DNA of 64,000 nt from positions 186,001 through 250,000 of the forward strand of contig NZ_FMYO01000001.1 of the NCBI RefSeq assembly GCF_900096895.1. Direction: 5' to 3'. The notes under the pieces were generated by a model. That model had not been told where the DNA came from, ran no database searches, and saw only the letters and a program-made list of their open reading frames with translations. The stretch is from Acinetobacter kookii (lineage in GTDB: Bacteria; Pseudomonadota; Gammaproteobacteria; Pseudomonadales; Moraxellaceae). The translations under genes and the position numbers were made by a program. Every line of letters starts with the position of its first letter. Position 1 is the first letter of the stretch. Below are positions 47,688-57,006 of the stretch, piece by piece.

Positions 47688-48863
47688 ATGCAAAAATTTC
47701 TAGAAGACTTTTCCGTCCCTGCGGTATTTGCAGGTTTTATTACTTTTCTGGTTGGGATCAGTGTTTCATCGGTATTGGTGATTCAATCGGCCCAATTACT
47801 GGGCGCATCTACTGAACAAATCACATCTTGGTTCTGGGCATTGGGCTTAGGAATTGGGCTGTCAGGTTTGATTCTCTCCTGGAAATTTAAATATCCGGTT
47901 GCCACCTCATGGTCTACTGCTGGACTGGCGCTTATTTTAGCCACCGGCAGTGGTTATAGCTTGCAGGAAGCCATCGGTGCATTTCTGGTTTGCGGTTTGC
48001 TCAGTGCCATATTAGGTTTTTCTGGTATTTTTCAGCGCGTGTTATCCTATATTCCCCAGAGCTTAACCAGTGCCATGTTAGCGGGGGTACTGCTCAAATT
48101 CGGCATTGCGCTTTTTGCCAGCATGCAAAATGATTGGGGATTCATCCTTTCATTATTAACCGTCTATATTCTGTCTAAACGCCTGTCACCGCGTTATAGC
48201 ATCGTCATTACGGTGATTGCCGGACTGCTGCTGTGCCCCATATTCATGCAGTTCCATCCAGCAAACATTCAATTTAGTTTAGCCCAGCCGGTATGGACAA
48301 CGCCTGAATTTAGCTGGTCGGCCACTTTGGGTTTAGCGCTGCCTTTATTCGTCATTAATATGGCATCCCAATATTTACCGGGTCTGGCCATGATCAAGAG
48401 TTATGGCTATGAACCAAATATCAACCAGCTGATTGGCTGGACAGGTACGGCGCAAAGTGTTTTGGCACCGTTCGGATGTTTTTCCGTAAATATTGCCGCA
48501 ATCAGTGCTGCAATCAGCCTGGATGATCAGGCACACCCCGACACGAAAAAGCGCTACATTGCCGGAATAAGCTGCGGCTTTTTTTATATCCTGATGGGTT
48601 TGTTTGCGGCAACGCTGACCAGTCTTTTAATGTCATTCCCTAGCGTGTTTATCACCGCACTAGCAGGTATTGCTTTATTCGGGACCATTGGACACAACAT
48701 TGCACTTGCTTTTCATCAGCCTGCTGAACGCGAAGCTGCATTATTAACTTTTTTATTCAGCGCTTCTGGAATCCAGTTTTTTGGTATAAGTTCAGCATTC
48801 TGGGGGTTAATTTTTGGTATTGCCGTATCCATCATATTCAAGTTTAAAGTCGCCAAATCCTGA
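47688..48863 (+). CDS. benE: BenE-family benzoate/H+ symporter-like permease
   Basis: A 391-residue inner-membrane permease of about 12 helices. It has the BenE features SWFWALGLGIGLSGLILSW, VATSWSTAGLALI and FGCFSVNIAAISAAI. BenE imports benzoate with protons. No benzoate catabolic genes are adjacent, so the substrate is only inferred from the family. AAGGATTT precedes the ATG. Confidence 0.88.
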   Translation: MQKFLEDFSVPAVFAGFITFLVGISVSSVLVIQSAQLLGASTEQITSWFWALGLGIGLSGLILSWKFKYPVATSWSTAGLALILATGSGYSLQEAIGAFLVCGLLSAILGFSGIFQRVLSYIPQSLTSAMLAGVLLKFGIALFASMQNDWGFILSLLTVYILSKRLSPRYSIVITVIAGLLLCPIFMQFHPANIQFSLAQPVWTTPEFSWSATLGLALPLFVINMASQYLPGLAMIKSYGYEPNINQLIGWTGTAQSVLAPFGCFSVNIAAISAAISLDDQAHPDTKKRYIAGISCGFFYILMGLFAATLTSLLMSFPSVFITALAGIALFGTIGHNIALAFHQPAEREAALLTFLFSASGIQFFGISSAFWGLIFGIAVSIIFKFKVAKS

Positions 48864-49149
48864 AAAATAAACATCTTCTGGACCATTCATAATCCAGTAC
48901 AGGGTTATGCAGGATATTGATTTTTTTAATATTTCTTCTTAAGCTATGCCTGATGGCATAGGCAATTCCTAAAGGAATGGTTTTAAGTACTTGCAATAAT
49001 AAATAGAATGAAATGACATCAAACACAAATACCAGCAGATCCGGTCCCAGTTTGCCAAAGCCTTCGGGCTGGACCAGAAAAGTTGCACCGGTTACTTCTG
49101 AAGGAATAGCCAAACCCAATAAGATATAAGCCTATAAAATAGCATTCAT
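48844..49149 (-). pseudogene. broken SMR-family (EmrE/QacE-like) efflux gene
   Basis: The reading frame on the minus strand starts ATG at 49149 (MNAIL), meets a TAG at codon 6, and continues as AYILLGLAIPSEVTGATFL, QPEGFGKL, VISFYLLLQVLKTIPLGIAYAI. This is the first half of a small multidrug resistance transporter, including the membrane Glu equivalent of EmrE Glu14. After the second to third helix boundary the sequence changes to unrelated basic residues (RHSLRRNIKKINI) and runs into the 3' end of benE. With a premature stop and only about half of the four helices it should be inactive. Confidence 0.8.
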
Positions 49150-49229
49150 CTCATCTCTTCCTCAATCTGTCTTTATAAGGCTATCTTACCTAGATTAAGT
49201 CTTTTCCAGTCTTTGAAATATTGAATGAT

Positions 49230-50258
49230 CTAGAAATTAGACAATAAAGCAGAAGCACTATATTTTTGTATAAACTGGATTGTTTGCTGAAAGGTCTGCT
49301 GACTGGCCTTTTTACCCATCATAAACTGATACTCATGCACTAGAAACTCTTTAGATTCCGGATAAAAAACCTCGGTTACCGGTATTTTCTGGCGAAGCAA
49401 AGCATTTACAAAAGGTACCGACTGGGTCTGGGTCAAAAAGTCTTTATTTCCTCCACTAATGAATACCGGAGGATAATTCACGGTTAAATATTGAATGGGA
49501 GAAATACTTTTTAAAAAATCCGCATCATCCTTTTTATTGCCCGTATAAGCCTGGACCAGATTAACGATGCCCCATTCGATGAGTTTCACTTTATCCGGAG
49601 CAGTATTAATGAAGGCATTCAGATCATAAATACCACAATGCAGGATCAAGCCTTTAATTTGCTCCCGTTGAATAAACGGTGTAATGGCAGACTGCCGGGA
49701 AAAATCTGGATTACTGATTAAAGCGGCATAATGGCTGGCTAAATTGGCGCCTGCCGAATCGCCCGCCAAATACATGCGCCGGGCATCAATATGGTAAATC
49801 TTGGCATGCTCGCTAATAAATTTTAATGCCTGATTAATTTGCAAGAGCTGCTCAGGATAAATCATTTGCGGCGCAAATTGGTATTCGACTGAAACCACGT
49901 TATAACCTTGGTCAGCCAATCGTTTAAAGTAGCCTCGAGCATGTTCTTTAGAGCCTGAAATCCAACCACCGCCATGAATCCACACCACGGTAGGCCGAAT
50001 TCCCAACGCTGCAATATCATGCGGTTGGTAAATATCCAGATGCAGTGCCGGATTTTGCAGATAGACAATGTTGGTTTGCACCAACACTTCAGGAGCATGC
50101 CGGTCAATAAACTTTTTTTGCACATTGGTCGATGCATTAAACACACTGGCAATGACCTTGCTATTGCTTTGTATATTCTGGCAAGCACTACTGGAGAGTG
50201 CAGCAATGAAACATAAACTTAGACTAAAGGATTTGGAATACACAGTTTGCCCTATCAA
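49230..50258 (-). CDS. alpha/beta hydrolase lipoprotein esterase
   Basis: A 342-residue esterase of the hormone-sensitive-lipase-like group, with oxyanion motif VVWIHGGGWISGS and nucleophile elbow AGDSAGANLA. A lipoprotein-like signal (FSLSLCFIAALSSSAC) precedes the mature domain, so it is probably envelope-anchored. The frame starts with TTG at 50258 (GAGG 5 bases upstream); an in-frame GTG at 50243 would give a more typical signal peptide. The catalytic His is expected near KEFLVHEYQFMMG. The substrate is unknown. Confidence 0.85.
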   Translation of the reverse strand: MIGQTVYSKSFSLSLCFIAALSSSACQNIQSNSKVIASVFNASTNVQKKFIDRHAPEVLVQTNIVYLQNPALHLDIYQPHDIAALGIRPTVVWIHGGGWISGSKEHARGYFKRLADQGYNVVSVEYQFAPQMIYPEQLLQINQALKFISEHAKIYHIDARRMYLAGDSAGANLASHYAALISNPDFSRQSAITPFIQREQIKGLILHCGIYDLNAFINTAPDKVKLIEWGIVNLVQAYTGNKKDDADFLKSISPIQYLTVNYPPVFISGGNKDFLTQTQSVPFVNALLRQKIPVTEVFYPESKEFLVHEYQFMMGKKASQQTFQQTIQFIQKYSASALLSNF

Positions 50259-50510
50259 CTTCCCCTCAGAATCTAAAAGGAATCATTATATTTTCAAGCA
50301 TTTTAAAGATTGTTTAAACATTTGAAAATACTGGTTTTAATATCGAGTTTTTGAGTCGGTTTTAAATGCAAAGCAGAACACACTTATATTTATGATTTTT
50401 ATATAATTTAATGAATTTTAAAACATTTTTCACAGAGTAAATTGATCAATCCGACACAATATGCTATCTATAAATAATAGCTACATAATAAACTCTAAGG
50501 AATCATTCTT

Positions 50511-50954
50511 ATGTCTTATCAAAATATTTTAGTTCCTGTTGATGGTTCTGAGATTTCTTTCTCTGCGGTTAAAAATGCAGCTCAAATTGCCAAAGCGTTT
50601 TCCAGTCAATTAACACTGATCAGCCTGGTTACTGAAGACCCATTTTCTGAAGCAGATTTCTATTATCCATCTCCTATCATGAAAGAATATTTTGTTCAGG
50701 CTTATGCCAATGCCGAAAAAGCATTGGAAAAAGCCAAAGCGATTGCCGCTGAGTATGGCGTGATTGCAACCCCTCAAATCATTAAAGGCAACATCTCGGA
50801 AGAAGGCATTCTTGAAACGGCTGAAAAATTGAAAACCGACCTGATTGTGATGGGTTCTCATGGGCGTAAAGGTTTTCAAAAATTCCTCATGGGCAGCTTT
50901 GCTCAGGATGTTTTAAAAACCACCAAGCTTCCTGTTTTAGTGGTAAAAGAATAA
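50511..50954 (+). CDS. universal stress protein, copy 1
   Basis: A 147-residue cytosolic UspA-family protein with the ATP-binding motif G-2x-G-9x-G-S (VMGSHGRKGFQKFLMGSFAQDV) and the N-terminal ILVPVDGSEIS. It likely forms dimers that bind ATP and act in stress survival. AAGGA precedes the ATG. It is followed by its own terminator and a paralog (copy 2) of identical length. Confidence 0.93.
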   Translation: MSYQNILVPVDGSEISFSAVKNAAQIAKAFSSQLTLISLVTEDPFSEADFYYPSPIMKEYFVQAYANAEKALEKAKAIAAEYGVIATPQIIKGNISEEGILETAEKLKTDLIVMGSHGRKGFQKFLMGSFAQDVLKTTKLPVLVVKE

Positions 50955-50962
50955 GTTTAAAA

Positions 50963-50998
50963 AAAATGAGCCCTTAAAAATCCAGGGCTCATTTTGGT
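50963..50998 (+). terminator. terminator of usp copy 1
   Basis: A 12-bp perfect stem AAAATGAGCCCT / AGGGCTCATTTT with a 9-base loop. Confidence 0.9.
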
Positions 50999-51081
50999 TT
51001 CCTGTTTTCATGACATGATTATCCAAACTGGCTATATCATTCGTACTTTTATCTATTCAGCTACATTCATAAGGAAATTTC

Positions 51082-51525
51082 ATGACTTATAAACATATTT
51101 TGGTTCCAGTAGATGAATCCCCTATTTCTTATGCAGCTGTTGAACAGGCACTGGCTTTAGCCAAGCCTTTAAATTGCCAGGTCACCATTACCAGCGTGAT
51201 TGCTGTTGATCCTTTTGTTGGTGTTGATTTTTATAAGGTCGCACCGGCAATTACCGATTACTTTATCGAAGCTGAAAAAAATGCACAGTTAAACCTGGCA
51301 GAAATCAAGCAATCTTTCATTCGCGATGGCATTACAGTCGATACCAAAATCGTTCGCGGTGTATCACCTGCTGAAGGTATTATGCAGGTTGCCGATGAAG
51401 TGGGTGCCGATTTGATTATTATGGGCTCACATGGTCGTACCGGATTTAAAAAATTAGTGCTGGGAAGTGTGGCTCAAGAAGTCTTGACCCAGTCTCCAAT
51501 TCCCGTACTGATTATGAAAGTCTGA
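51082..51525 (+). CDS. universal stress protein, copy 2
   Basis: 147 residues, the same length as copy 1 and clearly a paralog (HILVPVDESPISYAA; IMGSHGRTGFKKLVLGSVAQEV), though diverged in the middle (FVGVDFYKVAPAITDYF). It keeps the full ATP-binding motif. AAGGA precedes the ATG. The two copies are separated by a terminator, so they are likely regulated independently. Confidence 0.93.
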   Translation: MTYKHILVPVDESPISYAAVEQALALAKPLNCQVTITSVIAVDPFVGVDFYKVAPAITDYFIEAEKNAQLNLAEIKQSFIRDGITVDTKIVRGVSPAEGIMQVADEVGADLIIMGSHGRTGFKKLVLGSVAQEVLTQSPIPVLIMKV

Positions 51526-51531
51526 ACCATA

Positions 51532-51562
51532 AAAAAGTCCCTGTAATCAGGGACTTTTTATA
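51532..51562 (+). terminator. terminator of usp copy 2
   Basis: A 12-bp stem AAAAAGTCCCTG / CAGGGACTTTTT with a TAAT loop. Confidence 0.95.
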
Positions 51563-51686
51563 TAGGCATGTCTATCATTGGCTTCTGCTGACCTCCATGC
51601 ACTTGATCTCAAGCGAGTGAACGGTCTGGGTCATATTTGCCAAAGAAGCGATCTTGAATCAACATTAAATATAGCCACAACAAAAT

Positions 51687-51902
51687 TTATGTTTTGGAAA
51701 TATGCTGATGCAAGTTTTGCAGATAAATTTCTGCCTCAAGTTTGCTGGTAAAGTTTTTTTGATAACTCCCCATTGCCTGAATATTGTTCGGTGTATATTC
51801 AATCAGCACAGCAAAATTTCCGTCAGCCGCATTTTTTGAAACCCGAATTGCAATGATATGCTGAGAATTTAGGTAAAAACCATCTTCAATTTTAACTAAC
51901 AA
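51687..51902 (-). CDS. small hypothetical protein, 71 aa
   Basis: A small soluble protein with an alternating beta pattern (FYLNSQHIIAIRV, FAVLIEYTPNNIQAMGSY) and a C-terminal helix. No family recognised. The start is probably TTG at 51902, with GGAG 7 bases upstream; an earlier TTG at 51908 is too close to that GGAG. The regular hydrophobic pattern supports a real gene. A structured hairpin lies upstream on the same strand. Confidence 0.55.
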   Translation of the reverse strand: MLVKIEDGFYLNSQHIIAIRVSKNAADGNFAVLIEYTPNNIQAMGSYQKNFTSKLEAEIYLQNLHQHISKT

Positions 51903-51965
51903 AACCAATCTCCAGTCTATTTAGTAAAATGACAGGCTAATGCAATCACAGTCTGTTAAATGATA

Positions 51966-52050
51966 AAAGCTCACCTGAAGATGAGCTTTGACCTGGCTAT
52001 TTTAAGCCATAACAGTGATTTATTCGACACTTTTGAAGTAATTATACAAT
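51966..52050 (-). ncRNA. candidate small RNA or structured leader
   Basis: Read on the minus strand, TATAAT-like DNA near 52043-52048 is followed by a hairpin TGGCT / AGCCA (~51996-52011), then a strong 8-bp hairpin AAAGCTCA / TGAGCTTT (51966-51973 and 51982-51989) with a short T-rich end. It lies between pepN's terminator and the 71-aa gene. It could be a short RNA of about 75 bases or an attenuator for that gene. Confidence 0.25.
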
Positions 52051-52141
52051 ATGAATTATGTCTTACTCTGACAGGATTGAATTAAGTCAATCTAAACATA
52101 AGCAGCATTTTCAGCCCTTACAATGCTTGAAATATCAACAA

Positions 52142-52179
52142 AAAAGCCTTTTCCCAGTCTGCACCAAGAAAAGGCTTTT
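52142..52179 (-). terminator. terminator of pepN
   Basis: A 12-bp stem AAAAGCCTTTTC / GAAAAGGCTTTT, with the T-run on the minus-strand side, just after the pepN stop. Confidence 0.9.
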
Positions 52180-52200
52180 CATGATTCAATCAATGCTCGG

Positions 52201-54807
52201 TTAGATACTCAACATACTGTTCAAGGTTTCAGAAACGTTTTTCGATTTCACTTGTGGTTTTAAGGCCTCAAGTGCTGCTTTGACTTCACTGCGCTGTGGT
52301 TCAGCCAAGGTATACCAGCGAGAAAGCACTTGTAATAAACGTGAACCGACAATCGGGTTTTTCTCATCCAGATATTTGGCCAGATCAATGTAGTGCTGAA
52401 CACCAAAACTCCAGGTATTGACCGGATTAGCATTTAAGCCGCCACTGACCGAACGAATACGGTTAGGATTGCCCAAATCGTAGTCCGGATGTGAAGTCAG
52501 GTATTTGATGGTTTCTGCATTTGCTTTTGGATGCGCTGCCTGAACCATAAACCATTGATCTAGCGACAAGGCTTCATCTTCAAAGCGACTGTAGAAGTCT
52601 GCCAAGACTTCCTCGGCTTGTGGTGCATCATTCCAGACCAGAACTTTAAGCGCTCCCAAACGTTCCGACATGTTACCAGTATGATACTGCTCATAAGCGA
52701 GGTCAAAGGCATAGGCATCGCCCTGACGCGCCATCATACCCAGCATGATATTTCTGAGTGCACGTACACCCATCGCCTGAGAGAATTCACGTTGATTATC
52801 TGGGTCTAGCTCCAGATAAGTCTCTTTGCAGAATGTACCCAGTTCACGTGCCAATGTGTCCAGCAAAGCATTACGCTGTTCCTGAATTTTGGCAGGATGA
52901 TAATCGGCATCAATACGGCTACCCAAATAGCCTTCAGTCGGGACATCTAGCAAACGTGAAGCCAATAATGGATCTTTCTCAATGACTTCAGGCAAAGTAT
53001 TTTTCATGGCCTGAATATAAATGCCAGCATCATGACCTTCCAGCAAAATACGTTCCAGCAGGGTTTGAGTGGCCTGCCACTGGTTGAAACCATTGGTTTC
53101 ATATTGCATCAAGAAAGCCAGTTCTTCGTCTGAATAGTTGAATTCAAGATTGACCGGTGCCGAGAAATTACGCAGCAATGAAACCACGGGTTTTGCCGTT
53201 AGGCCGCTAAATTCAATAGTTGCCTCATTTTGATCAAATAAATACACGCCATCTTTTACGCCATTTTCAAACAGCGCTTCAGATTGCAGCGTATATTGCT
53301 CACCTGTTTCCGCATTAAACAGTGCTAAAGCGACCGGGATAGGAACCGCTTTCAGGTTTGGATATTTTGCATTCGCTTTTAAACTTTGTTTAAAGCTTAA
53401 GCGATAGGTTTGAGTTGCAGCATCGTACTCGCCTGTGGCTTGCAGTTTTGGTGTACCCGGCTGGTTATACCAGATCAGGAATGCAGATAAATCGACACCT
53501 GAACCGACTGTCAATGCAGACACCCAGTCTTCAACCGTTACCGCCTGGCCGTCATGACGGCGGAAGTATTCGTCTGTGCCTTGACGGAATTTTTCCTTGC
53601 CAAGTAGCGTCGACATCATGCGGTTAATTTCCGCACCTTTTTCGTACACAGTTGCGGTATAGAAGTTGTTAATTTCTACAAAGTGATCTGGACGTGGCGG
53701 ATGCGATAACGGACCGGAATCTTCAGGGAACTGGTGGGCTTTGAGTACAGCAACGTCATCAATACGTTGTACTGCCGCGGACTGTAAATCTTCCGAGAAA
53801 GACTGGTCACGGAATACGGTTAAACCTTCTTTCAGGCATAGCTGGAACCAGTCACGGCAAGTAATCCGGTTACCGGTCCAGTTGTGGAAATATTCATGCG
53901 CAATCACCGACTGTACCCGCATAATTGCTGCATCAGTCGTGTATTCCTCATCGGCAAGCACGCATGAAGTATTGAAGATATTCAGACCTTTATTTTCCAT
54001 GGCACCCATGTTAAATGCACTGGTTGCCACAATCATGTAATTGTCCAGGTCATAGGGACGACCATAATGTTCCTCATCCCATTGCATGGAATGTTTCAGT
54101 GCTTCCATGGCAATGTGACATTTTGGAATATCTTTTTCTTCGGCATAAATTTCCAGCGAAACGTTACGGCCTTCAGAGGTCACATAGGAATCTTTCAGTA
54201 CCGCCAAATCACCAATCACGCAGGCAAATAAATAACTTGGTTTTTTGGTCGGATCCTGCCAGATGGTATAGTGGCGGCCTTCACCAGCCTCGCCCGCTTC
54301 CATCAGGTTACCGTTGGCTAACAGTACCGGAAATTTTTTATCAGCTTCGACACGTGTGGTAAATACAGACAGCACATCCGGACGGTCTGGATAGAAGGTA
54401 ATTTTACGGAAGCCTTCAGGCTCGTTTTGCGTTACAAACAAGTCGTCACCTGCCTGATACAGACCTTCCAGCTGGGTATTGCTTTCCGGGTGAATAACCA
54501 CTTCCGTTTCCAGAATGACTTGATCTGGTGCATTGGCAATCACCAGTTGTTCTGAATCGAGGCTGTAATCCGATGCAGTCAGCAGCTTGCCGTTTAAGCT
54601 AATGGATTTTAATTCCAGATCACGGCCCAGCAGCACCAAATCTCCGGCAGTCTGGCGCTGCATCACCAGGTTTGCATTGACCTGGGTATGATCGCTATAT
54701 ACCTGAATATCCAGATTGATTGAATCCACCAAAAAAGAAGGTTTTTGATAGTCTTTTAAATAAACTGTTTGGTCTGCTTCAACCACCGGGTTTGCCGCGA
54801 TATTCAT
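52201..54807 (-). CDS. pepN: aminopeptidase N
   Basis: A broad-specificity M1 zinc aminopeptidase of the cytosol, finishing peptide breakdown. The chosen start gives 868 residues. The substrate-binding GAMENKGLNIFN and the zinc site HEYFHNWTGNRITCRD, with the third ligand Glu in LKEGLTVFRDQ, are intact. The C-terminal helical domain is of the gammaproteobacterial PepN type. The ATG at 54807 (MNIAANPVVEADQ) is used because AGGA lies 7 bases upstream; the frame extends 26 codons further without support. Confidence 0.96.
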   Translation of the reverse strand: MNIAANPVVEADQTVYLKDYQKPSFLVDSINLDIQVYSDHTQVNANLVMQRQTAGDLVLLGRDLELKSISLNGKLLTASDYSLDSEQLVIANAPDQVILETEVVIHPESNTQLEGLYQAGDDLFVTQNEPEGFRKITFYPDRPDVLSVFTTRVEADKKFPVLLANGNLMEAGEAGEGRHYTIWQDPTKKPSYLFACVIGDLAVLKDSYVTSEGRNVSLEIYAEEKDIPKCHIAMEALKHSMQWDEEHYGRPYDLDNYMIVATSAFNMGAMENKGLNIFNTSCVLADEEYTTDAAIMRVQSVIAHEYFHNWTGNRITCRDWFQLCLKEGLTVFRDQSFSEDLQSAAVQRIDDVAVLKAHQFPEDSGPLSHPPRPDHFVEINNFYTATVYEKGAEINRMMSTLLGKEKFRQGTDEYFRRHDGQAVTVEDWVSALTVGSGVDLSAFLIWYNQPGTPKLQATGEYDAATQTYRLSFKQSLKANAKYPNLKAVPIPVALALFNAETGEQYTLQSEALFENGVKDGVYLFDQNEATIEFSGLTAKPVVSLLRNFSAPVNLEFNYSDEELAFLMQYETNGFNQWQATQTLLERILLEGHDAGIYIQAMKNTLPEVIEKDPLLASRLLDVPTEGYLGSRIDADYHPAKIQEQRNALLDTLARELGTFCKETYLELDPDNQREFSQAMGVRALRNIMLGMMARQGDAYAFDLAYEQYHTGNMSERLGALKVLVWNDAPQAEEVLADFYSRFEDEALSLDQWFMVQAAHPKANAETIKYLTSHPDYDLGNPNRIRSVSGGLNANPVNTWSFGVQHYIDLAKYLDEKNPIVGSRLLQVLSRWYTLAEPQRSEVKAALEALKPQVKSKNVSETLNSMLSI

Positions 54808-55240
54808 ATAATGTCCTAATCCTGTCGTTCTTAAGCCAAGACTTTGTTGTTGTGAAATGCTTCGATCATACGACAACTTTCGCAATCTGTCTGTGCCATT
54901 GATTTAAGTCATATATGGGCATGTTCCTTTCAGTTTTCAATTCAAATTGCGCACATTGGTACGATTAATGTCCTTATTGATGACTTAAGGTGCATAAATG
55001 AAGCACATGCTACACATCAACATTGTGTATGCCCTTACTTTCCAGCTATACCTTCGAAGGTCGAGATAGTGCTTTTTGCATATATATTTGTATAACTTTA
55101 ACTTTTTCAGATTAGATAAAAAGACTTAACCCAAATTGACACTCATTTTCAAGATGACTACATTTTGAGCACGCTTTTTGCTTGTATTCATCTGTGTAAA
55201 GCGCACTATAAAATTAAAGCAAAACCAGAAGAGGTGTATT
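54808..55240. other. 433-bp divergent region
   Basis: It must hold the pepN promoter (leftward) and that of the 87-aa gene (rightward). A 23-codon frame at 54998-55069 (MKHMLHINIVYALTFQLYLR then RSR) has AAGGTG 5 bases upstream, which is a good ribosome-binding site for such a short frame. It may be an expressed small peptide or chance. No other features are visible. Confidence 0.35.
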
Positions 55241-55504
55241 ATGTATTTAAAAGACCATATTGTTCGTGTCGAAAATATCAAAACCATGCAAAACCTTGAT
55301 GCTGCCGGAATTGATCACAAAGTAATTGCCATGTTTCTGAGCTGTGAAGGTATTCCGATGCAATCGGCGGACATTTGCGCAATTTTAAACAATTACGATG
55401 CCCTAGGAAGCAGAAAAATTCCGTCCAAAAAAGTTCAGGCCTTGATCAATGCAAAGCAGCTAGGAGAGGAGGATGAGTCACTGCCTTGCCCTGCCTCTTA
55501 TTAA
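55241..55504 (+). CDS. small hypothetical protein, 87 aa
   Basis: An 87-residue soluble protein with a helix-rich N-terminal part (MYLKDHIVRVENIKTMQNLD, then AAGIDHKVIAMFL) that could form a helix-turn-helix, and a basic middle (SRKIPSKKVQALINAKQL). The ATG at 55241 has GAAGAGGTG upstream; the frame extends 21 codons further without support. No family assignment; binding to DNA is only a possibility from the helix pattern. Confidence 0.6.
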   Translation: MYLKDHIVRVENIKTMQNLDAAGIDHKVIAMFLSCEGIPMQSADICAILNNYDALGSRKIPSKKVQALINAKQLGEEDESLPCPASY

Positions 55505-55767
55505 CCGGAAAATGACCTACTGATTCAACCCCCATCCTTCTGACTCAACCCTATCTTTATTGTGTCATGGTGGAGATGAAAGATCTGGTCTTCATCTCCA
55601 CATTTCTCAATGCATTGTAAAACTTAGGCTATTTTTTCAGCTCCATACTGTGTGGCTCGCCGTGCCTAGCGAATTATTTTCCATTCAGCACTATTCCATC
55701 ACGTCACGGCAAAAGACAGGTGTATAATCGGTGCAATGATTAACCCGACTTGTGATCGATTCCTTCC

Positions 55768-56931
55768 ATGCTTCTTCAAATTCTGCAAAAACAGCTCGAT
55801 GAAAGTACATCATGCCCTTTATGTCAGGCATCCATGTTCTGGATAGAAGCTGAGCAGTACGATCAGGCAATGAATTTTCATGAATGCAGCCACTGCCATC
55901 ACCGTCTGTTTCAGGACGGTCGCGGCAACTGCCACTGCGACACCTGTCTGGCCAAGCGTAAAAAAATGCTGGCTGAAACACGCCTTCAGGAACAACGTCA
56001 ACTCAAGTCCAAAGAAAAAGATGCTGTTGAATACCGTCTGGATCAAATCAGCTTTTTAAATAAATTGTTTTTGCTCAGTATTCTGGATAATCAGGTGCAG
56101 GAATATACTACGCATCATGAATATATAGACTGGGAAAATATTAAATATCATTCCCTTACACCGAATTACCTGTTCCAGAATTATTTGATCAAGCAACTGG
56201 TAAAAGAACAGATCCTGATTGCCAAAGATTTTGCCTCCGAAGCCAGTCAGTACTATGTCAATGTGCGTTTGGACGGTTATTCGGAACCGAGTCTGTTTAG
56301 CATTACCCAGCAACTCAGAAACTGGTTTTATGAAAATCTAAGCTTGGGCGTACCCTTCAAGAATGCCGATGAAGTCAAAAATGCACTATACTTGGTACTG
56401 TATCAGGAAATTATTCAGTTCGCCCAGTTTTACTGTCGTACCTGGGGCATTCAGATTGCCGGGAATAACAGCTTTCAAACGTTCTGCTATCGCCTGATGG
56501 ATTCTCTGGCGGTGGGTCAGATCTACTATCTGGTACAAACTGCTTTAGAATATTTGCATCAGCAAAAAGCCTTGCAACCACGCAATGAAAATTTTATTAA
56601 TACCAATTTGTTAAAGAAAACCTTACAGCAATATCGTGAACGGTCCGTGACTGAAAAATGGGAAACCTCCACCCTGCCTCGTCCACACAATATTCCTTTT
56701 AGCAAGATGAGCGAAATCCTGTTGTTCCGCTTTCTGGGCTATGATGAAAGTATTTTTTTCCAGCCCATCTGGAAGTTATGGAAAAAAATTGAATCGCGAT
56801 TAAGTTTTTATTCACAAAAACGCTGTATGTATTGTGGTTCTAATGAACTTACTGTCGATTATGATGCTGAAAATTATGTGACACTCTGCTGTCGAACCTG
56901 TAAGCATCAAGACCACTATTTTACCCAATAG
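55768..56931 (+). CDS. zinc-ribbon protein of unknown function
   Basis: A 387-residue protein framed by two cysteine-rich modules. The N-terminal part has C16-x2-C19, C40-x2-C43 and C55-x-C57-x2-C60 with several His (HECSHCHHRLF), and the C-terminal part has CMYCGS ... CCRTCKHQDHY. Between them lies a long helical region of Tyr/Leu/Gln-rich sequence without recognisable enzyme motifs. The layout suggests a metal-binding scaffold or nucleic-acid-binding protein. It precedes thiM in the same direction, after a 75-bp gap. The ribosome-binding site is weak. Confidence 0.65.
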   Translation: MLLQILQKQLDESTSCPLCQASMFWIEAEQYDQAMNFHECSHCHHRLFQDGRGNCHCDTCLAKRKKMLAETRLQEQRQLKSKEKDAVEYRLDQISFLNKLFLLSILDNQVQEYTTHHEYIDWENIKYHSLTPNYLFQNYLIKQLVKEQILIAKDFASEASQYYVNVRLDGYSEPSLFSITQQLRNWFYENLSLGVPFKNADEVKNALYLVLYQEIIQFAQFYCRTWGIQIAGNNSFQTFCYRLMDSLAVGQIYYLVQTALEYLHQQKALQPRNENFINTNLLKKTLQQYRERSVTEKWETSTLPRPHNIPFSKMSEILLFRFLGYDESIFFQPIWKLWKKIESRLSFYSQKRCMYCGSNELTVDYDAENYVTLCCRTCKHQDHYFTQ

Positions 56932-57006
56932 AATTTCACCCGCTAAACGGTGAAGCATATGTCCAGTTTCTCCGACTCCACCCTATACAATTTAAGGAAT
57001 AATCCC

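Noticed and set aside
55570-55601. Hairpin GTGGAGATGAA/TTCATCTCCAC as a terminator of the 87-aa gene
   Set aside because: It has a strong stem, but no T-run on either strand, so I did not list it as a terminator; it may be a weak structure only.
56932-57006. Possible TPP riboswitch before thiM
   Set aside because: The gap is only 75 bases and I do not see the conserved TPP-aptamer CTGAGA and GATGNR-like blocks; only a TTCACC/GGTGAA hairpin is present.
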